In this document: positions 20,032-28,669 of the stretch, in pieces
How the letters are laid out: every line of letters starts with the position of its first letter
How positions within the stretch are numbered: position 1 is the first letter of the stretch
Source of the DNA: Candidatus Delongbacteria bacterium
Lineage (GTDB): Bacteria > Delongbacteria > UBA4055
Length of the DNA stretch: 49,423 nucleotides
Assembly (NCBI GenBank): GCA_027858795.1
Contig: JAQICF010000035.1
Location: forward strand, 1 to 49,423
Direction: 5' to 3'
Position numbers and translations under genes: made by a program
Notes under the pieces: model-generated
Told to the model about the DNA's origin: nothing
Seen by the model: only the letters and a program-made list of their open reading frames with translations
Databases searched by the model: none

Positions 20032-20862
20032 TTAGGTATATGTTTTCACCAAGGTCCAAATACCCAAAGATGTTATAATTATACCTAAAATCAAGTGCAT
20101 ATATTTAGCATTTAATTTTTTCGTTGTGAATGCGCCGAATGGAGTAACTAGAACTGAACCCAAAATCAAAGCTACTAACAATTCCCATTGCATCATTTTT
20201 TCAGAAAATAATATCTTTGTAAAATCGGAGAATGGAAGTGATAAAATCGGACCTTCAATTTCCTTAATTGTTCTAACAATAACAAAAGTTATAAATCCGA
20301 CAATACATATTGGAACTTCTGCTAAAGTTGTTACTCCAATCGCTCTTTTATGATTATGACCTGAAAGAATTTGCCCGCCTGTAATAACTGGTCCGAAGCC
20401 TCCTCCTGATAAACCTTTATTAAAGGCACCTAGAATTCCTACACCAAATATTTTTTTCCAAGTAAAAACAAATTTTTTATTAGAAATAATTATAATCCCC
20501 ATAGCTAACACTAGAACACCAATATAAGTTTTCACTGCTACTTTCGGTATATTAATAGCAACTATTGCCGCAAATATTGTAGCAAATATCCCAAACCCTG
20601 TAACAATTAATGCAATTTTTAAATCAGCTGATTTTCGATTAAAAGTAACATTTTCAAATCGTTGATGAAACATTGATGCACTGAATCCTCCAAAAGCTTG
20701 AGATAATAAAATAGCCGGAACCGCGATCAGTGGATTAAATCCCATTATTATCAGTATTGGTGATAATATAGTTCCATAACCCATACCTAAAGATGAGTCA
20801 ATGTATTCACAAATAAAAGCTAACGTGAATAATATTAGAAACATACTTACAGTTACTTCCAC
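20032..20862 (-). CDS. TauE/SafE family anion transporter (candidate sulfate/sulfite permease)
   Basis: A 276-residue membrane protein with about eight hydrophobic helices. Two halves show family features: SSLGMGYGTILSPILIIMGF near residues 22-42 and GFGPVITGGQILSG near 155-170. The start is GTG at 20862, decided by a strong AGGAGG six nt upstream; an ATG five nt earlier is out of frame and stops at once. TauE/SafE proteins move sulfonates, sulfite or sulfate. It lies between an Rrf2 regulator (21 nt upstream) and cysD, so sulfate import for APS synthesis is the best guess from context, not from sequence. Confidence 0.82.
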   Translation of the reverse strand: MEVTVSMFLILFTLAFICEYIDSSLGMGYGTILSPILIIMGFNPLIAVPAILLSQAFGGFSASMFHQRFENVTFNRKSADLKIALIVTGFGIFATIFAAIVAINIPKVAVKTYIGVLVLAMGIIIISNKKFVFTWKKIFGVGILGAFNKGLSGGGFGPVITGGQILSGHNHKRAIGVTTLAEVPICIVGFITFVIVRTIKEIEGPILSLPFSDFTKILFSEKMMQWELLVALILGSVLVTPFGAFTTKKLNAKYMHLILGIIITSLGIWTLVKTYT

Positions 20863-20883
20863 AACATTCCTCCTACTTAATAT

Positions 20884-21285
20884 TTATACTAAATCAGATA
20901 TTTTGACATTTTCAAGTTTATCTGATATATAATCTCGTATATCTCTAAAAACGTTAATAACTTTTATCTCAGCTTCAAGTGGTGTTGAAAAATAGAAATA
21001 TTTGCTTACAGATTCCACAGCTGCTAAAGCACCATCCATTAATCTTACTATTTCAGCTATGGATATCTCAGAAGATGGTCTTGCTAATTTATACCCACCA
21101 TGAATTCCTCTTCGTGTTTTCAGTAATCTGTTCTGCTTAAGAACAGTTAACAAATTTTCAAGATATTTCTTAGATATATTATACTTACTGCATATATCTT
21201 CAATTTTAACAAAACCTCCCTCTTCAAATCTTGCAATGTATATAAGTGCAAGAATTGAATATTCACTTTTTGTAGTTAACTTCAT
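20884..21285 (-). CDS. Rrf2 family transcriptional regulator (CymR-like)
   Basis: A 133-residue Rrf2 protein. The winged helix spans residues 1-75, with MKLTTKSEYSILALIYIAR, ISKKYLENLL (recognition helix) and RGIHGGYKLARP (wing). It has a single cysteine (C32) and lacks the three-cysteine cluster site of IscR/NsrR, so it is not expected to hold an Fe-S cluster; this resembles CymR, the cysteine-metabolism repressor. GGAG lies 8 nt before ATG. A perfect palindrome overlapping its own -10 (21298-21320) suggests autorepression. It is the first gene of a unit with the TauE-type transporter. Confidence 0.85.
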   Translation of the reverse strand: MKLTTKSEYSILALIYIARFEEGGFVKIEDICSKYNISKKYLENLLTVLKQNRLLKTRRGIHGGYKLARPSSEISIAEIVRLMDGALAAVESVSKYFYFSTPLEAEIKVINVFRDIRDYISDKLENVKISDLV

Positions 21286-21297
21286 CTCTTCTCCATT

Positions 21298-21338
21298 TTG
21301 TCTATCGGTATTATAGACAATGATTTGTTAAAAGTCAA
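21298..21338 (-). promoter_or_regulatory. rrf2 promoter with overlapping palindromic operator
   Basis: Minus-strand TTGACT (21333-21338) and TATAAT (21310-21315) are separated by 17 nt, a near-consensus promoter. A perfect inverted repeat TTGTCTAT (21298-21305) / ATAGACAA (21313-21320) with a 7-nt spacer covers the -10 and probable start site, 12 nt upstream of the ATG. Rrf2 proteins bind such dyads, so this is a likely autoregulatory operator. Confidence 0.7.
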
Positions 21339-21418
21339 ATATTTTTATCGAAGCTTCAATTAAAAGCAGCATTTAGGCACTGAATAAAAATCAGTTTTTT
21401 ATTTAAAACAGACTAAAT

Positions 21419-22387
21419 TTATAGAATATTTAAGAGATCTGTAATAACCTCATTCTTGAAATCCTTGTAATTTCCTTCATAAAACATACCTGCAGCTAAT
21501 TTATGACCACCACCACTATACTTTTTTACAAAGTCCGCAGCATTAAAATCGCATTTGGATCTGATACTTAACCTGAGCTTATTTGTCCCGATCTTTCGTA
21601 CAAAAATATTCACTTCTGATTCTATGATAGAATCCATAGCTTCCATAATCGGGTCGTGTTCAGGTATGGGTTCTGCAACTTCGTCATGATAAAGAACTGC
21701 TAATTTTTTCTCATAATTCAATTCGATTCTTGAAATGATTTCTGCATATTTTGTTATATCCTGGTAACTTTTATAGAAAAACACTTTGTTCATTATTTCA
21801 GATACATTAATACCGTATTTTGATAATTCATACGCTATCTTTATGTCTACGGGTTTTGTATTCTTAAATCTAAATCCACCTGTATCTGATAGTAACCCCG
21901 TGTAAAGAGCTGTTGCTATCTCTACAGTTATTTCCAAACCATTAACTTTTAACAATTCAAAAAGAACTTCACATGCAGATGCCAAATCGGAATTCACATA
22001 ATTAAACTCACCATACTTTGTATTGGTGTAATGATGATCAATATTCACTATTTCTGGATTTTCATCAAAATAATTACAAACATCTCCAACTCTGTGTATA
22101 TCGGCTGTGTCTAATGTAATTATATTTTTAAATTTTGTATCTAACTTACATTCTGAAGCTTGATAGAATGGATAATTTTCCGGTCTGATAAAATCATATT
22201 TTGCTGGAAAGTCATCTCTATTCATTATAACCACTTTTTTATTAAGGTTTCTTAACACATGATACATAGCGATTGTACTTCCAATATTATCTCCATCTGG
22301 AGAATAATGAGCAGTTAGCAAATAATCATCATTTCTTTTTATGAAATCAAAAATTTTCAATGCTTCTTTTTCTTCTTCACTTCTCAT
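21419..22387 (-). CDS. nrnA: DHH-family phosphoesterase NrnA (nanoRNase / pAp phosphatase)
   Basis: A protein of about 322 residues from the ATG at 22387 (MRSEEEKEALKIFDFI), which has AAGGA seven nt upstream; an in-frame ATG at 22423 lacks a ribosome site. The DHH domain has HYSPDGDNIGST and VNIDHHYTNTKYG, and the DHHA1 domain ends with GGGHKLAAG. NrnA degrades short oligoribonucleotides from the 3' or 5' end and dephosphorylates 3'-phosphoadenosine 5'-phosphate (PAP) to AMP. PAP is the by-product of the sulfotransferase and of PAPS use, so its place near cysDNC is functionally sensible, although nrnA is also a general gene. Confidence 0.88.
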   Translation of the reverse strand: MRSEEEKEALKIFDFIKRNDDYLLTAHYSPDGDNIGSTIAMYHVLRNLNKKVVIMNRDDFPAKYDFIRPENYPFYQASECKLDTKFKNIITLDTADIHRVGDVCNYFDENPEIVNIDHHYTNTKYGEFNYVNSDLASACEVLFELLKVNGLEITVEIATALYTGLLSDTGGFRFKNTKPVDIKIAYELSKYGINVSEIMNKVFFYKSYQDITKYAEIISRIELNYEKKLAVLYHDEVAEPIPEHDPIMEAMDSIIESEVNIFVRKIGTNKLRLSIRSKCDFNAADFVKKYSGGGHKLAAGMFYEGNYKDFKNEVITDLLNIL

Positions 22388-22423
22388 TATATAATCCTTA
22401 TGTAATAAATTTTGCTTTAACAT

Positions 22424-23665
22424 CTAAAAATACTTCACAAATCTAACATTTCCACCACCGAAATTACCAGAATTGAATAAATGTCCAATCGAAGCATAAA
22501 TGAATGATTTGTTATCAAATTTATACCTTACTCCTAATTTAAGCATGTCGTTATATTCAAGATGTAATAAATATGTACTACCCCATGGATTAGTACCTTC
22601 ATTATCCTTATTAACTTGAACTAGCAAACCAGGTTCTATCTGAAAATTCTCGTTCCAATTGTATGTGTAAAATAAATATGGAATTACTGCAGAAACTTTA
22701 AAATTGTAAGTATAATCCGGCTCATAATAATAGCTTTCAGGATAACCACCTATTTTATCCTGATTTGATTTAGCATATATCATACCATATCGTAAAGAAC
22801 TTCTTGAAAACTTCTGATCCATACCTAATTCAATTGAAATAAAATCACTTTCCATTTTATAGTAACTCGAATCTAAGTTATTAAAATGTTTCTCTTCATT
22901 AAATTGGTTGAAAAATACTTTTGAATATAGATTCATGTTCTTAGCAATTTCATACCCAAAGTCAAACTTATAATCACAGTTTTTCATCTTATGGTAATTT
23001 AATTCAGAAACTATCGCTAAAGTATCCTGAGGAAACTCTCTTTCAAAGCCAGTAGAATAATTAACTTCTGAGAAAAGATACAGCTTTGAGTTTGAATAGT
23101 TCAGTTTAGATGTAATTGAGATCGGAGTAAAATTATTTAAACCCTCATTTAAATTTTTCATATCATAGATAAAATCATCAAACGATACAATACTACTAAA
23201 ATAATTATCCTTTGAATCTTCGAATAAAATTCCTGCACCTACATCAATTAAATCTTTTCCTGATTCCAGTTGTGTATTACCTACCAAAGAAAAATTATCA
23301 TTCAACTTATACCTAAGTCCGATCCTAGCTTCCTCCTTATCGAACATTAGGTGTCTAGTTATATAATTTCTGTAATTTGCACTAAACGTCAATTTCTCAT
23401 TAAGTGGCAAATTAAGTACAATTACCTCATCCTTAAGCAGTTGGTAATTCAATAAACTACCATATGTTAGCTTAATTGATGAATTTTTGTAAAACATACT
23501 GTTATTGTACTTTTCAGTATCATAGGTGAAAGCATAATTCACTAAAGGGTTTAAGAAATATTCTTCATCGTTACCCGGAACTTTATAGGGATAACTTTTT
23601 GCTTGAAGAAAGCCCAATACTAGCAAGAAAAATAAAGCAAGGTAATTTCGGTATAATCTCATCAT
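22424..23665 (-). CDS. Predicted outer-membrane beta-barrel protein, unknown function
   Basis: About 414 residues from the ATG at 23665 (MMRLYRNYLALFFLLVLGFLQA, a signal peptide ending near residue 22). The frame extends to TTG 23695 but that start would bury the signal peptide. The mature part alternates aromatic and polar residues in short strands separated by acidic turns and ends in ARFVKYF-like C-terminus (NVRFVKYF) with terminal phenylalanine, as in BAM-assembled barrels. I do not recognise a family. It lies directly upstream of nrnA and may share its transcript; the divergent neighbour is the rodZ-like gene. Confidence 0.65.
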   Translation of the reverse strand: MMRLYRNYLALFFLLVLGFLQAKSYPYKVPGNDEEYFLNPLVNYAFTYDTEKYNNSMFYKNSSIKLTYGSLLNYQLLKDEVIVLNLPLNEKLTFSANYRNYITRHLMFDKEEARIGLRYKLNDNFSLVGNTQLESGKDLIDVGAGILFEDSKDNYFSSIVSFDDFIYDMKNLNEGLNNFTPISITSKLNYSNSKLYLFSEVNYSTGFEREFPQDTLAIVSELNYHKMKNCDYKFDFGYEIAKNMNLYSKVFFNQFNEEKHFNNLDSSYYKMESDFISIELGMDQKFSRSSLRYGMIYAKSNQDKIGGYPESYYYEPDYTYNFKVSAVIPYLFYTYNWNENFQIEPGLLVQVNKDNEGTNPWGSTYLLHLEYNDMLKLGVRYKFDNKSFIYASIGHLFNSGNFGGGNVRFVKYF

Positions 23666-23745
23666 TCCCCAGATTATGTTATAAATGACTTTCAAATATA
23701 CAAACCTTTGCCTAAACTTTCAATTATAATTAAATTGAATTTACT

Positions 23746-23774
23746 TTGACTATTTACAAGCCGGTTTTTATATT
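23746..23774 (+). promoter_or_regulatory. Promoter of rodZ-like/ispG operon
   Basis: TTGACT (23746-23751) and TATATT (23769-23774) with a 17-nt spacer, 33 nt before the rodZ-like ATG. The spacer's last bases and the -10 resemble the promoter at 28524-28552. Confidence 0.7.
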
Positions 23775-23807
23775 GATAGCGTAAAATTATTACATGGAAT
23801 AAAATTA

Positions 23808-24647
23808 ATGACAAAAGATATTGGCAACATACTACATGATAAAAGAGATGAACTTGGTTTATCTATTGAAGAGGTAAGCAATAGTACAAAAATTCAGGCA
23901 GATTTCATAAATTCTATAGAAAACAACGATCGTTCAACAGTACCTGCTGCATATTTTGACTTATTTTCAAATAAATATGCACGATTTCTCGGGGTGGAAA
24001 TTGAACCTCCGAAAAAAGATCCCGATAAAAAGGGTAGTTCGAAGAAAAGAACTATTGCAAAAGAGATAAAAGAAAATCAAATTGAGCATAAACTTGTGGT
24101 ATTTATAAAAGATTTGATCCTTTTCATTCAGATTAATAAAAAACTGAGCTTAGTGGTATTTCTGTTCTTTACCATTTTTTTTCTAGTGAAAATAACAGAC
24201 TCAATATTCAATACCAGTGTTAAAAGTAACACTAATGAAGCAGTTGTTAAGATCATCACTATTGAAGGATCTTCAGATGATAAGTTGAATTTCGACATCA
24301 GAGATTCTATATTAATTGAGGACGATAAACCTGAGTTTATGATAGTTAAGATCAATGCTGTTGACTCTTGCTATATATGCTATTATTCTGACACTCTGAC
24401 CGTTAAAGAAAGATTGCTTATACCTGGAGAAAATATTGTTTTAAAAGGTGAGAAGATTATTGAGTCAAAAATTGGTAATAGTATTGCAGTATCTATTTCT
24501 TACAACAACGAAAGTATTTTGCCGGAATTAAAAACTCTTGGCAATGGTAGTTCATTAATCAGAATAACTCCTGGAAATGGTGCTGAAAAAATAAAAAGAT
24601 CTGAAAAGATCATGACTTTTTTGAAGAATAACTATGGTTTGGAATAA
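23808..24647 (+). CDS. rodZ: RodZ-like helix-turn-helix membrane protein
   Basis: A 279-residue protein. Residues 1-70 form the RodZ/HTH_25 domain (NILHDKRDELGLSIEEVSNSTKI, then IENNDRSTVPAAYFDLFSNKYARFLGV). A basic linker (residues 70-95) is followed by one membrane helix near 115-135 (LSLVVFLFFTIFFLVKI). The C-terminal periplasmic part ends in a beta-rich DUF4115-like domain (ERLLIPGENIVLKGEKII). RodZ links MreB to the elongasome and sets cell shape. It lies 3 nt upstream of ispG, an arrangement common in many phyla. The C-terminal domain is divergent, so exact function is less sure than the architecture. Confidence 0.78.
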   Translation: MTKDIGNILHDKRDELGLSIEEVSNSTKIQADFINSIENNDRSTVPAAYFDLFSNKYARFLGVEIEPPKKDPDKKGSSKKRTIAKEIKENQIEHKLVVFIKDLILFIQINKKLSLVVFLFFTIFFLVKITDSIFNTSVKSNTNEAVVKIITIEGSSDDKLNFDIRDSILIEDDKPEFMIVKINAVDSCYICYYSDTLTVKERLLIPGENIVLKGEKIIESKIGNSIAVSISYNNESILPELKTLGNGSSLIRITPGNGAEKIKRSEKIMTFLKNNYGLE

Positions 24648-24650
24648 ATT

Positions 24651-25715
24651 ATGATCGACCGAAAAAATACACATAGTGTTAAGATAGGAAATATTATGAT
24701 CGGAGCAGATCACGATATTGCGATTCAATCAATGACTAACACAAAGACTGTTGATACTGAAAGAACGATCAAACAGATCTTAAGCCTTGAAGAAGCAGGT
24801 TGCAACATTGTAAGAGTTGCAATCCCGGATCTTGACTCAGCTAAAGCGATTCCTGAGATCAAGAACGCAATTAATATTCCGCTTATTGGTGATATACATT
24901 TTGATTATAAACTTGCTATAGCTGCTGTGGATCATGGTATTGATAAGATCAGAATAAATCCGGGGAACATCGGTGGAAGAGATAAAACCAGAGCTATTAT
25001 TGAAGCTTGTAAAGATAAGAATATACCTATCCGAATTGGAGTTAATTCAGGTTCGTTGGAAAGAGATATTGTTGATAAATACAAAGGTGTTACTGCTCAA
25101 GGTATGGTTGACAGCATGGTTAAATACATTGGTTATTTTGAGGAAGAGAATTTTTCTGATATTGTACTTTCTTTGAAATCATCTGACGTTATGTTGATGG
25201 TGGATTCTTATCGTTTGATCAGTAAATTATACAATTATCCTTTGCATCTCGGTGTAACTGAAGCTGGTAGTTATTTCACAGGTTCTATTAAATCCGCTGT
25301 TGGAATGGGAATTCTTCTAAACGAAGGGATCGGTGATACTATTAGAGTGTCTTTGACTGGAGATGTTGATCAAGAGATCTATACTGCCCGAGAGATATTA
25401 AGGTCACTTAAGCTTCATAGTGGAGGAGTAAATATAATTTCATGCCCCACTTGCGGTAGAACTGAAGTTGACCTTGCTAATACAGTTGAGGAATTGGAAA
25501 ACAAGCTAAAGAAGTTGAACATAAAAGCTAATCTGAATGTTGCTGTAATGGGATGTGCCGTAAACGGTCCTGGTGAAGCCAGGGAAGCTGATATCGGTAT
25601 TGCTGGTGGAAAAAATGAATTCTTACTTTTTATAAAGGGTCAGATCGTAAAAAAAATACCTCAAAAAGAGGTGGTTGATACTCTAATCAATGAAATACAA
25701 AAACTTACTTCGTAA
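24651..25715 (+). CDS. ispG: 4-hydroxy-3-methylbut-2-enyl diphosphate synthase (IspG/GcpE)
   Basis: A 354-residue enzyme of the MEP isoprenoid pathway, normal bacterial length. IQSMTNTKTVDTERTI and IPLIGDIHFDYKLA mark the TIM barrel. The [4Fe-4S] ligands are in ISCPTCGRTEVDL (two cysteines) and VAVMGCAVNGPGEAREADIGIAGG (third cysteine). It reduces 2-C-methyl-D-erythritol 2,4-cyclodiphosphate to HMBPP. It is translated 3 nt after the rodZ-like gene. Its TAA stop lies in the first bases (CGTAA) of a two-hairpin intergenic element, which may also end its transcript. Confidence 0.97.
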   Translation: MIDRKNTHSVKIGNIMIGADHDIAIQSMTNTKTVDTERTIKQILSLEEAGCNIVRVAIPDLDSAKAIPEIKNAINIPLIGDIHFDYKLAIAAVDHGIDKIRINPGNIGGRDKTRAIIEACKDKNIPIRIGVNSGSLERDIVDKYKGVTAQGMVDSMVKYIGYFEEENFSDIVLSLKSSDVMLMVDSYRLISKLYNYPLHLGVTEAGSYFTGSIKSAVGMGILLNEGIGDTIRVSLTGDVDQEIYTAREILRSLKLHSGGVNIISCPTCGRTEVDLANTVEELENKLKKLNIKANLNVAVMGCAVNGPGEAREADIGIAGGKNEFLLFIKGQIVKKIPQKEVVDTLINEIQKLTS

Positions 25716-25766
25716 AGACGCAACACTTTGCGTCTCAATACAGGCACAAAGTATTGTGCCTCTACG
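25711..25766. repeat. Two-hairpin intergenic element between ispG and the TrmH-family gene
   Basis: Two perfect hairpins, each with an 8-bp stem and 4-nt loop: AGACGCAA / TTGCGTCT (25716-25735) and AGGCACAA / TTGTGCCT (25742-25761). The 56-bp unit begins CGTA and ends TACG. It is much more G+C-rich than its surroundings and looks like a REP/BIME-type unit. The stop codons of both convergent genes lie in its ends. Confidence 0.8.
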
Positions 25767-26547
25767 TTTGCCTTCCATATTCAAACATAAATATCGAAAC
25801 CGCATTTGAAACATTCAATGAATTCTTCAAACCTTTCATATCTATCTCAACAATAGCATCACATAGATCTACAGCTTTTTGAGTTAAACCAATTTCTTCG
25901 TTCCCTAATATCACAGCTGTTCTGTTTAGAAACTTATATTCTGATAAGCTAATACTCCCTTCCCCTATTTCAGCACCGATAATCATATAATCCTTAGCTT
26001 TTAAGTTTTCAACCACTTCAGATATATCCTGAACAAAACTAAAATCGATATTTCCTTCAGTACCTTTAGCTGTTTTTATGACCTTATTGTCAGTGATCTG
26101 GGGAGTGATTCCTGTCGTAATGATCTCTTTAACACCAAAGCATTCCGCTGACCTAATGATCGAACCAACATTGAATGCCGATCTTAAATTTTCAAGTATT
26201 ATGACTAGGTCATTCTTTTTCACTTGAGATGAGGTAACTTTATCTTTTGAGCTTTTTATAAATTGTTTTTCTGAGATAGTATAACCAGCTTCTTCTCTGA
26301 GTTTATGATATAAAAAATGTATTTTTTCCAATAGTAATCTTTTGTCTTTCACTGTGAAAATGTCTTGAAGGTCTGTAGCTATATTATTTCTTTGAGTATC
26401 AGAAAGATATTCTTGAAATTTTTGTAAGAGAGAGAGATCAATATCTTTCTCAGATAATAAAATATTTCTCTGCAATTCTAATTCATTACAAATTTTAAAA
26501 ATCTGTGTTGTTGGTCTTAAACCTAAAAATTTCTTCTTGCTGATCAT
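25762..26547 (-). CDS. TrmH/SpoU-family RNA 2'-O-methyltransferase
   Basis: A 261-residue protein. The C-terminal SPOUT domain has motif 1 VIILENLRSAFNVGSIIRSAECFGVKEIITTG, here cited by its N and R residues in FNVGSIIRSAE, motif 2 ILGNEEIGL and motif 3 LKNSLNVSNAVSIFMFEYG. The first 110 residues are helical and not a standard L30e-like domain. The family methylates the 2'-OH of a tRNA or rRNA nucleotide using SAM; the target is unknown. Its start overlaps the PhoU-like stop by 4 nt (ATGA). The TAG stop is provided by the neighbouring repeat. Confidence 0.87.
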   Translation of the reverse strand: MISKKKFLGLRPTTQIFKICNELELQRNILLSEKDIDLSLLQKFQEYLSDTQRNNIATDLQDIFTVKDKRLLLEKIHFLYHKLREEAGYTISEKQFIKSSKDKVTSSQVKKNDLVIILENLRSAFNVGSIIRSAECFGVKEIITTGITPQITDNKVIKTAKGTEGNIDFSFVQDISEVVENLKAKDYMIIGAEIGEGSISLSEYKFLNRTAVILGNEEIGLTQKAVDLCDAIVEIDMKGLKNSLNVSNAVSIFMFEYGRQT

Positions 26548-27245
26548 TCGTCATCTTTGATCGTATTCTCATCACCAACATAATAACCGATCTTATCAAT
26601 AGGATTTGTTATTGAAGTTGCAATGTTCATCAAATGAGCACTGATCCTTTTAAAATATCTAAGCATCAATGCATAAGCAACATAATTCACGGTTGTATCA
26701 GGTTCCTTAGTTGCCAATTCTGCTAATTTATTATCTATTTCGCTTTTAAAGTTAAAATGTTCATCAATTACAGCTGTAGCAAGTTCTACATCGCCTTTTT
26801 TAAATGAATAAAAAGTGTCTTTATACATTTTCTTTAATATCTTGGCGTAATTTTCTACTAGTTGGTTATATACTTCGCTTTTTAGCATATACTTGATCTC
26901 TGCAATTTCATTGAGATTTTTACTATAATCACCAAGTCTTTCTAAATTTTGAACTATCGTGACCAGAGTAAGTGACGTATATAATTCCTGATCAGGCTTT
27001 TCATTAACTATAACATGCTCAAATACTTTCTTTCTAATTGAACGGTCAAAATGATTCAATAAATAGTCTTTCTTTTTTACTTCTTCAACTTCATCTTCAG
27101 AAACTTTAGCTGCTAAATCAGTAAATATCATTTCAGTAACTAAATTGAACATTTCCAGTGCTATAGATGACATTTCATATGAATCATTCAAAGCTTGGGT
27201 TAGTAGATCCTGCTTTTTTATAAGGTTGAAAAATTGTTTAAACAT
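26544..27245 (-). CDS. PhoU-domain protein
   Basis: About 233 residues from ATG 27245 (MFKQFFNLIKKQDLLTQALNDS), with GGAG six nt upstream. The frame extends to 27332 but that part overlaps the upstream gene and has no ribosome site. The protein is all-helical with two PhoU-type three-helix repeats (EMSSIALEMFNLVTEMI; NLERLGDYSKNLNEI; YFKRISAHLMNIATSI, the latter two carrying the E/R-L-G-D and I-S-A-H-like metal/phosphate helices). It follows a Na/Pi cotransporter gene by 23 nt. In many bacteria the same PhoU domain is fused to the transporter C-terminus; here it is separate and probably gates or senses for it. Confidence 0.83.
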   Translation of the reverse strand: MFKQFFNLIKKQDLLTQALNDSYEMSSIALEMFNLVTEMIFTDLAAKVSEDEVEEVKKKDYLLNHFDRSIRKKVFEHVIVNEKPDQELYTSLTLVTIVQNLERLGDYSKNLNEIAEIKYMLKSEVYNQLVENYAKILKKMYKDTFYSFKKGDVELATAVIDEHFNFKSEIDNKLAELATKEPDTTVNYVAYALMLRYFKRISAHLMNIATSITNPIDKIGYYVGDENTIKDDE

Positions 27246-27268
27246 AATGAACTCCGCTTTTTTGTAAT

Positions 27269-28414
27269 TTATGAAAATATTATTAACAATGGTATGATGA
27301 AAAATACAATTAGGGCATAACCAATTGCCCAAAGTTTGTTTTCTCCGGCCTTGGATGCAAACCAGTTTGCTGCTCCAATTGGTATAAATTTTAAAGGTAT
27401 AAATACCACTGCTGCAAAAATATTGAAAAGTGTATGAACAAGAGCTATGGATATACCACTTACATTACCTGTTACCAATGCAGCAAGTATACCTGTAATT
27501 GTTGTTCCTATATTCGCTCCAACCGCATATGGGAATATTTGCTCCATACTTAATATTCCTGCTCCAACTAACGGAACTACTATCGAAATAGTGATCGATG
27601 ACGATTGTACCGATACCGTAAATAATGTTCCAAATAATAAAGCTGTCGTTGCTTGATTGAAAACATACTTGTGAATTATTCTTTCAAATTTACCGATCAG
27701 AACTTTTTTCATTATTGCTGACATATAGTTCAATGCCACAAATAAAAGTATAAGCGATAGAATAACCATTACGGTCAATAATGCTCCATCATATTGAACC
27801 TTGTCTTCAATGATCTGATTTCCCATTATATTTGAAACAAAATATTCTATTTGTTTAGCCAGAGGTTTAACAACAGAATCTAATGGGGATTTGAATTTCA
27901 TACCTGACGTACCCATAAATATACTTGTCAGGAAAATTGCACTTCTTTCTAGGACTCCTGTCATGATCTCTAACGGTAGAAAGAGTAAAACGGCGAACCA
28001 ATTAAAATAATCATGCACTATTGCTGCAGAAAAAGACCTATTGAATTCCATTTTATTTCTCATCTGCCCGAATGATACAAGTATGCCGGTTATTGAAGTA
28101 CCGATATTTGCGCCCATTATCATTGGAATTGCATTATGGAGAGATAAAGTTCCCGCTCCAACGAATGCTACGATAATTGATGTGGTTGATGATGAGGATT
28201 GGATTATTGCTGTAGCAAGTATTCCAATAAATAATGATACTAATGGGTTATCTGTCGCATTTTTAATCAGATCCGCTGTATCATCGGAAAAATAGTTCTT
28301 GAAAGTTCCACCCAGTAATTTAATACTCAGCAAAAATAACCAAAGGAAAAACAACATTCCTATGATTCTCAAAAGAAGTGAACTGCTATCTTCTTGTTTT
28401 TTATTATCTATCAT
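27269..28414 (-). CDS. Na+/phosphate cotransporter family protein (NptA/PF02690 type)
   Basis: A 381-residue membrane protein with two inverted Na/Pi-cotransporter repeats, each with a QSSS motif: IIQSSSSTTSIIVAFVGAG near residue 66 and VSVQSSSITISIVVPLVGAG near 268. The paired segments MIMGANIGTSITG and YAVGANIGTTITG are further family marks. It lacks the C-terminal PhoU domain of the longer YjbB-type proteins; this is encoded by the next gene. It may export or import phosphate with sodium. A weak promoter lies at 28435-28463. Confidence 0.9.
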   Translation of the reverse strand: MIDNKKQEDSSSLLLRIIGMLFFLWLFLLSIKLLGGTFKNYFSDDTADLIKNATDNPLVSLFIGILATAIIQSSSSTTSIIVAFVGAGTLSLHNAIPMIMGANIGTSITGILVSFGQMRNKMEFNRSFSAAIVHDYFNWFAVLLFLPLEIMTGVLERSAIFLTSIFMGTSGMKFKSPLDSVVKPLAKQIEYFVSNIMGNQIIEDKVQYDGALLTVMVILSLILLFVALNYMSAIMKKVLIGKFERIIHKYVFNQATTALLFGTLFTVSVQSSSITISIVVPLVGAGILSMEQIFPYAVGANIGTTITGILAALVTGNVSGISIALVHTLFNIFAAVVFIPLKFIPIGAANWFASKAGENKLWAIGYALIVFFIIPLLIIFS

Positions 28415-28434
28415 TTAAACCTTTGATTTTATGT

Positions 28435-28463
28435 AATTTAAGCGATAAAAGTTACTTTAACAA
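28435..28463 (-). promoter_or_regulatory. Possible promoter of the Na/Pi-PhoU-trmH operon
   Basis: Minus-strand TTGTTA (28458-28463) and TAAATT (28435-28440), 17 nt apart, about 20 nt before the ATG at 28414. Confidence 0.35.
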
Positions 28464-28523
28464 AATTCTAAATGCAATCTAATAATTAATAAATTTCGCT
28501 AAATCCTTACTCCGTTTTTTAAG

Positions 28524-28552
28524 TTGACTAAGTTCATAACCGTTTTTATATT
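28524..28552 (+). promoter_or_regulatory. Promoter of the lipoprotein-barrel-TPR operon
   Basis: TTGACT (28524-28529) and TATATT (28547-28552), 17-nt spacer; about 110 nt of leader precede the ATG at 28670. Confidence 0.65.
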
Positions 28553-28669
28553 TAGGATGCTTTTATGTAACTATCATAATAACAGTAGAAGATTAGTATA
28601 TTTATTTTAGAACATAAGCGTCAGAGGAAAGTTTAAGTAATCTATGTAAAAATTAAAAAAGGTTAATAA

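Noticed and set aside
25716..25761. Possible short CRISPR-like array from two similar hairpins
   Set aside because: Only two units, different stem sequences, no spacers or cas genes; they are REP-type hairpins.
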